64,000 nt of DNA, taken from positions 58,088,501-58,152,500 of the forward strand of contig CM075353.1 in NCBI GenBank assembly GCA_037693485.1, in the 5' to 3' direction. Shown one piece after another: positions 61,004 to 64,000 of the stretch. Position 1 is the stretch's first letter. Every line of letters begins with the position of its first letter. This DNA is from Kitagawia praeruptora. Taxonomy: Eukaryota; Streptophyta; Magnoliopsida; Apiales; Apiaceae. The notes under the pieces were generated by a model. That model saw only the letters and a program-made list of their open reading frames with translations, did not search any database and was not told the DNA's origin. Position numbers and translations under genes: made by a program.

Positions 61004-62564
61004 CAAACGAGTAATGAATAAAGCAAAATTAATTTTCTTGTTCCAACGAGTCCAAAATGAAGTTTTAGTGAGTTCTAGGGGTCAAATGAGTCAAAAACAA
61101 AGCTACAAGTGGTTTCCATGGTCAAACGAGTAATGAATAAAGCAAAATTAATTTTCTTGTTCCAACGAGTCCAAAATGAAGTTTTAGTCAGTTCTAGGGG
61201 TGAAATGAGTCAAAAACAAAGCTACAAGTGGTTTCCATGGTCAAACGAGTAATGAATAAAGCAAAATTAATTTTCTTGTTCCATTGAGTCCAAAATGAAG
61301 TTTTAGTGAGTTCTAGGGGTCAAATGAGTCAAAAACAAAGCTACAAATGGTTTCCATGGTCAAACGAGTAATAAATAAAGTAAAAATAATTTTCTTGTTC
61401 CATTGAGTCCAAAAAAAAAAGTTTTAGTGAGTTCTAGGGGTCAAATGAGTGAAAAATAAATCTACAAGTGATTTTCAAGCTCAAACGAATAAAAAATGAA
61501 GCAAAATTTTTTTTCTTGTTCCAACGAGTCCAAAATGAAGTTTTAGTGAGTTCTAGGGGTGAAATGAGTCAAAAACAAATCTACAAGTGATTTCCAAGCT
61601 CAAACGAATCAAAAATGAAGCAAAATTAATTTTCTTGTTCTAACGAGTCCAAAATGAAGTTTTAGTGAGTTCGAGGGGTGAAATGAGTCAAAAACAAAGC
61701 TACAAGTGGTTTCCATGGTCAAACGTGTAATGAATAAAGAAAAATTAATTTTCTTGTTCCATTGAGTCCAAAATGAAGTTTTAGTGAGTTCTAGGGGTCA
61801 AATGAGTCAAAATCACAGCTACAAGTGGTTTCCATGGTCAAACGAGTAATAAATAAAGCAAAATTAATTTTCTTGTTCCATTGAGTCCAAAATGGAGTTT
61901 TAGTGAGTTCTAGGGGTCAAATGAGTCAAAAACAAAGCTACAAGTGGTTTCCATGGTCAAACGAGTAACGAAAAAATCAAAATTAATTTTCTTGTTCCAA
62001 CGAGCCCCAAATGAAGTTTTAGTGAGTTCTAGGGGTGAAATGAGTCAAAAACAAATCTACAAGTGATTTTGAAGCTCAAACGAGTAATGAAGAAAGCAAA
62101 ATTAATTTTCTTGTTCCAGCGAGTCCAAAATGAAGATTTAGTGAGTTCTAGGGGTCAAATGAGTCAAAAACAAAGCTGCAAGTGGTTTCCATGGTCAAAC
62201 GAGTAATGAATAAAGCAAAATTAATTTTCTTGTTCCATTGAGTCCAAAATGAAGTTTTAGTGAGTTCTAGGGGTCAAATGAGTCAAAAACAAAGCTACAA
62301 GTGGTTTCCATGGTCAAACGAGTAATGAATAAAGCAAAATTAATTTTCTTGTTCCATTGAGTCCAAAATGAAGTTTTAGTGAGTTCTAGGGGTAAAGTGA
62401 GTCAAAAACAAATCTACAAGTGATTTCCAAGCTCAAACGAATCAAAAATGAAGCAAAATTAATTTTCTTGTTCCAACGAGTCCAAAATGAAGTTTTAGTG
62501 AGTTCTAGGGGTGAAATTAGTCAAAAACAAATTTACAAGTGATTTTCAGCTCAAACGAGTAATG
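61004..62564. repeat. Increasingly diverged satellite monomers up to the insertion
   Basis: Begins with common-form monomers and a 10-A tract at 61411-61420. From about 61970 the density of private changes rises: GAGCCCCAAATG near 62003, GATTTTGAAGC near 62067, AATGAAGAAAGC near 62087, CCAGCGAG near 62117, GAAGATTTAG near 62131, AGCTGCAAG near 62174, GTAAAGTGAG near 62392 and GATTTTCAGCTC near 62541. I see no HOR copy of this stretch elsewhere in the window. Confidence 0.75.
62560..62564. other. Left target-site duplication, TAATG
   Basis: Five bases immediately before the TGTTA end of the element. They are the normal satellite sequence at this point (CAAACGAG-TAATG-AATAAAGC) and pair with TAATT after the element, with one mismatch. 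Five base pairs is the usual duplication length for LTR-retrotransposon integrases. Confidence 0.85.
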
Positions 62565-62627
62565 TGTTAGGCCGAATACACAAATATAATCAAGATTTGT
62601 ATGAGAGATTAACAAGAACACAAGTTT

Positions 62628-62688
62628 AACAATTAAAAATTGTTTGGAATTAATAATTCCTCTCAGTGATGTAAAATATCACAGAGAG
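62628..62688 (-). other. Three consecutive inverted repeats in the LTR
   Basis: Three potential hairpins in 61 bp. AACAATT (62628-62634) pairs with AATTGTT (62638-62644) around AAA. GGAATTA (62646-62652) pairs with TAATTCC (62654-62660) around one base. CTCTCAGTGAT (62660-62670) pairs with ATCACAGAGAG (62678-62688) with one mismatch and a 7-base loop. In the inferred minus orientation these fall downstream of the TATA box, in the transcribed R/U5 part, so they could form RNA structure in the element's transcript. Function is inference. Confidence 0.65.
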
Positions 62689-62751
62689 CTGCTTAGGTTA
62701 CAATGAATGAATAATTCGTTGTTCCATACCCTTCTAGGGTTAACCTAACTG

Positions 62752-62759
62752 TATTTATA
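62752..62759 (-). promoter_or_regulatory. Putative LTR TATA box (TATAAATA)
   Basis: TATAAATA on the minus strand, in the context GTTTTATAAATACAG, about 330 bases from the minus-strand 5' end of the LTR. About 190 bases remain downstream for R and U5, a plausible layout for an LTR of this size. The plus strand also reads TATTTATAAAA, so the orientation call is not certain. Confidence 0.5.
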
Positions 62760-62942
62760 AAACATACAGCTGCTATACAATCGTAAATTAATACTCCTAT
62801 AATTTAGCTATACAATTGATATCAATCACGATTGCTACATGTCTTCTAAGTCAACACAATCTCTTTGACAGCTATCCAATCTTCAAAGATATTGCTTCCA
62901 TATTTATCTTCAATTAATCTTCAATCACTGTTGACAAGTAGA

Positions 62943-63032
62943 CGCTTCGGCCAGATAGAGTTTAACAAACTCTGTTGCGCTTCCATCCGTCAGTGTTTAA
63001 CTAAACTCTGACCGCTTCCACCTAAACTCTGA
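62943..63032 (-). repeat. Three imperfect repeats in the putative U3 region
   Basis: Three related units of about 34, 35 and 21 bp at 62943-62976, 62977-63011 and 63012-63032. Each opens CGCTTC on the plus strand and ends with a version of AAACTCTG; on the minus strand this reads CAGAGTTT...GAAGCG. The first unit also holds the inverted repeat AGAGTTT-AAC-AAACTCT. Short tandem repeats upstream of the TATA box are common in LTR U3 enhancers of plant retrotransposons; that role here is inferred. Confidence 0.6.
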
Positions 63033-63087
63033 TATATCACTATTACACTTAAACACTGATTAATACTTACATCAATTATATTTAACA

Positions 63088-63092
63088 TAATT
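63088..63092. other. Right target-site duplication, TAATT
   Basis: Five bases directly after the TAACA end. They match the left copy TAATG except for the last base, and are followed by AATAAAGC, the expected continuation of S1. The mismatch is either a later mutation or a pre-existing change. Confidence 0.8.
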
Positions 63093-64000
63093 AATAAAGC
63101 AAAATTAATTTTCTTGTTCCAACGAGTCCAAAATGAAGTTTTAGTCAGTTCTAAGGGTGAAATGAGTCCAAAACAAAGCTACAAGTGGTTTCTATGGTCA
63201 AACGAGTAATGAATAAAGCAAAATTAATTTTCTTGTTCCAACGAGTCCAAAATGAAGTTTTAGTGAGTTCTAGGGGTAAAGTGAGTCAAAAACAAATCTA
63301 CAAGTGATTTCCAAGCTCAAACGAATCAAAAATGAAGCAAAATTAATTTTCTTGTTCCAACGAGTCCAAAATGAAGTTTTAGTGAGTTCTAGGGGTGAAA
63401 TGAGTCAAAAACAAATCTACAAGTGATTTTCAAGCTCAAACGAGTAATGGATAAAGCAAAATTAATTTTCTTGTTCAAACGAGTCCAAAATGAAGTTTTA
63501 ATGAGTTCTAGGGGTGAAATGAGTCAAAAACAAAGCTACAAGTGGTTTCCATGGTCAAACGAGTAATGAATAAAGCAAAATTAATTTTCTTGTTCCATTG
63601 AGTCCAAAATGAAGTTTTAGTGAGTTCTAGGGGTCAACTGAGTCAAAATCAAAGTTACAAGTGGTTTCCATGGTCAAACGAGTAATAAATAAAGCAAAAT
63701 TAATTTTCTTGTTCCATTGAGTCCAAAATGGAGTTTTAATGAGTTCTAGGGGTCAAATGAGTGAAAAATTAATCTACAAGTGATTTTCAAGCTCAAACGA
63801 ATAAAAAATGAAGCAAAATTAATTTTCTTGTTCCAACGAGTCCAAAATGAAGTTTTAGTGAGCTCTAGGGGTGAAATGAGTCGAAAACAAAGCTACAAGT
63901 GGTTTCCATGGTCAAACGAGTAATGAATAAAGCAAAATTAATTTTCTTGTTCCATTGAGTCCAAAATGAAGTTTTAGTGAGTTCTAGGGGTCAAATGAGT
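63093..64000 (+). repeat. 119-bp satellite array, right block
   Basis: The array continues in the same orientation and register after the LTR and runs off the window at TCAAATGAGT. Monomers near the LTR are still diverged (TGGTTTCTATGGT near 63190, GTAAAGTGAGTC near 63280, AATGGATAAAGC near 63447, TTCAAACGAG near 63475, GGTCAACTGAG near 63635, GAGCTCTAGG near 63860). GTAAAGTGAGTC is shared with a monomer just left of the LTR (near 62392), suggesting both flanks belong to one older patch. Confidence 0.95.

Larger units (their letters stand above)
1..62564 (+). repeat. 119-bp satellite DNA array, main block
   Basis: Continuous head-to-tail array of a 119-bp monomer, always in the same orientation, with no non-satellite sequence until 62565. 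The first three monomer starts (CAAACGAG) fall at 3, 122 and 241. The hand-counted consensus has 45 A, 33 T, 24 G and 17 C, so it is about 34% G+C with strong A-over-T and G-over-C skew on this strand. The length is not a multiple of three and stop codons (TAATGAATAA) recur, so no reading frame survives. Conserved parts are the S2 core (CCAAAATGAAGTTTTAGTGAG) apart from single changes, and TTCTAGGGG. Variable parts are the S1 head, the S2 opening and the S3 tail. Neighbouring monomers differ more from each other than from monomers 11, 18, 22 or 24 positions away, which is the mark of higher-order repeats. It is likely heterochromatic plant satellite; a centromeric role is possible but not shown by sequence alone. 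Confidence 0.98.
62565..63087 (-). mobile_element. Solo LTR of an LTR retrotransposon, probably Copia-like (523 bp)
   Basis: The only non-satellite sequence in the window. It begins TGTTAGGCCGAATACAC and ends ATATTTAACA, so its ends are the perfect inverted repeat TGTTA/TAACA with the TG...CA termini of LTRs. It is flanked by TAATG and TAATT, a 5-bp target duplication with one mismatch. The satellite monomer is interrupted after S1 base 13 and resumes with AATAAAGC in exact register, so nothing was lost at the insertion. There is no coding sequence, second LTR, primer-binding site or polypurine tract, so it is a solo LTR left after recombination between two LTRs. Minus orientation is inferred from a TATAAATA box about two thirds along on that strand, preceded by a repeat-rich stretch that would be U3. 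Copia rather than Gypsy is a judgement from size and end sequence, not proven. Confidence 0.88.

Noticed and set aside
1..62564. CRISPR-like direct repeats
   Set aside because: The repeats are contiguous and related throughout, with no unique spacers and no cas genes. Nearby monomers differ by shared, class-specific variants, as expected for satellite DNA.
1..62564. TTTTAG...TCTAGGGG in S2 as degenerate plant telomere sequence
   Set aside because: The resemblance is to one heptamer with a mismatch per 119 bp, and the spacing is not 7 bp. It is better explained as part of the satellite.
1..62564. A CENP-B box-like motif in the monomer
   Set aside because: I looked for the TTCG...CGGG pattern and the monomer has no CGGG at all; the two CpGs are in CGAG contexts.
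62733..62748. TAGGGTTAACC in the LTR as telomeric repeat
   Set aside because: A single short palindromic match; there is no tandem TTTAGGG run here or elsewhere in the window.
62565..63087. A gene, full-length retrotransposon, or MITE/SINE in the insertion
   Set aside because: No long open frame, no internal domain, and only one LTR-like unit. TGTTA/TAACA ends with a 5-bp duplication fit an LTR better than a MITE (longer inverted repeats, usually TA or 8-9-bp duplications) or a SINE (A-tail, RNA polymerase III boxes).
1..64000. Bacterial or phage repeat region
   Set aside because: A gene-free 64-kb satellite with HORs and a solo LTR is a eukaryotic arrangement; no prokaryotic gene or signal is present.

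Overview
The window is almost entirely one tandem satellite DNA array, broken once by a short insertion. I find no protein-coding gene, rRNA, tRNA or CRISPR array. It looks like plant nuclear heterochromatin, for example a centromeric, pericentromeric or other satellite block. The reasons are roughly 530 head-to-tail monomers on one strand, several levels of higher-order repeats (HORs), and one inserted element with the anatomy of a plant-type LTR retrotransposon solo LTR. I cannot name the species or show that this is a centromere.

Basic unit: the monomer is 119 bp, about 34% G+C in a hand-counted consensus, and A-rich on the given strand. It is a trimer of diverged subunits of 40, 39 and 40 bp (S1, S2, S3), each opening with a version of CAAAYGAGTMMAAAAYRAAG. 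Monomers differ mainly in three places: S1 reads CAAACGAGTAATGAATAAAG, CGAATAAAAAATGAAG or CGAATCAAAAATGAAG; S2 opens CAACGAG or CATTGAG; S3 ends GTGGTTTCCATGGT or GTGATTTTCAAGCT.

Layout: 1-6305 holds HOR blocks of 20 and 18 monomers (2377 and 2141 bp). 6306-18322 is a regular zone of 11-monomer HORs (1309 bp, with two 12-monomer versions of 1427 bp), which is itself grouped into a 34-monomer, 4045-bp super-repeat (7615-11659 and 11660-15704) and then 22-monomer, 2618-bp dimers. 18323-24986 holds rearranged versions. 24987-27600 is a tandem pair of a different 11-monomer unit (1307 bp each). 27601-29620 is mixed, and 29621-34300 returns to the 1309-bp HOR. From about 34.3 kb the array changes character: 24-monomer units (2857 bp) at 37476-43189, a 9-monomer duplication (1074 bp) at 43190-45337, 18-monomer units (2142 bp) at 48036-52319, units of 14, 9 and 22 monomers to 57672, and three pairs of a 4-monomer unit (476 bp) between 55888 and 61003. 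Monomers from about 61.97 to 63.7 kb carry more private mutations.

Insertion: 62565-63087 is a 523-bp element with TGTTA...TAACA ends, flanked by TAATG and TAATT (a 5-bp target-site duplication with one mismatch). It interrupts S1 of one monomer after base 13, and the monomer resumes in register on the far side. This is a solo LTR, probably Copia-like and probably on the minus strand.

How it fits together: the sequence records repeated unequal exchange or local block duplication at many scales (40 bp, 119 bp, 476 bp, 1.1-2.9 kb, 4 kb). The LTR survives where homogenisation looks weakest. The distances above are differences between exact positions of diagnostic variants read from the sequence; amplification mechanism, age and function are inference.
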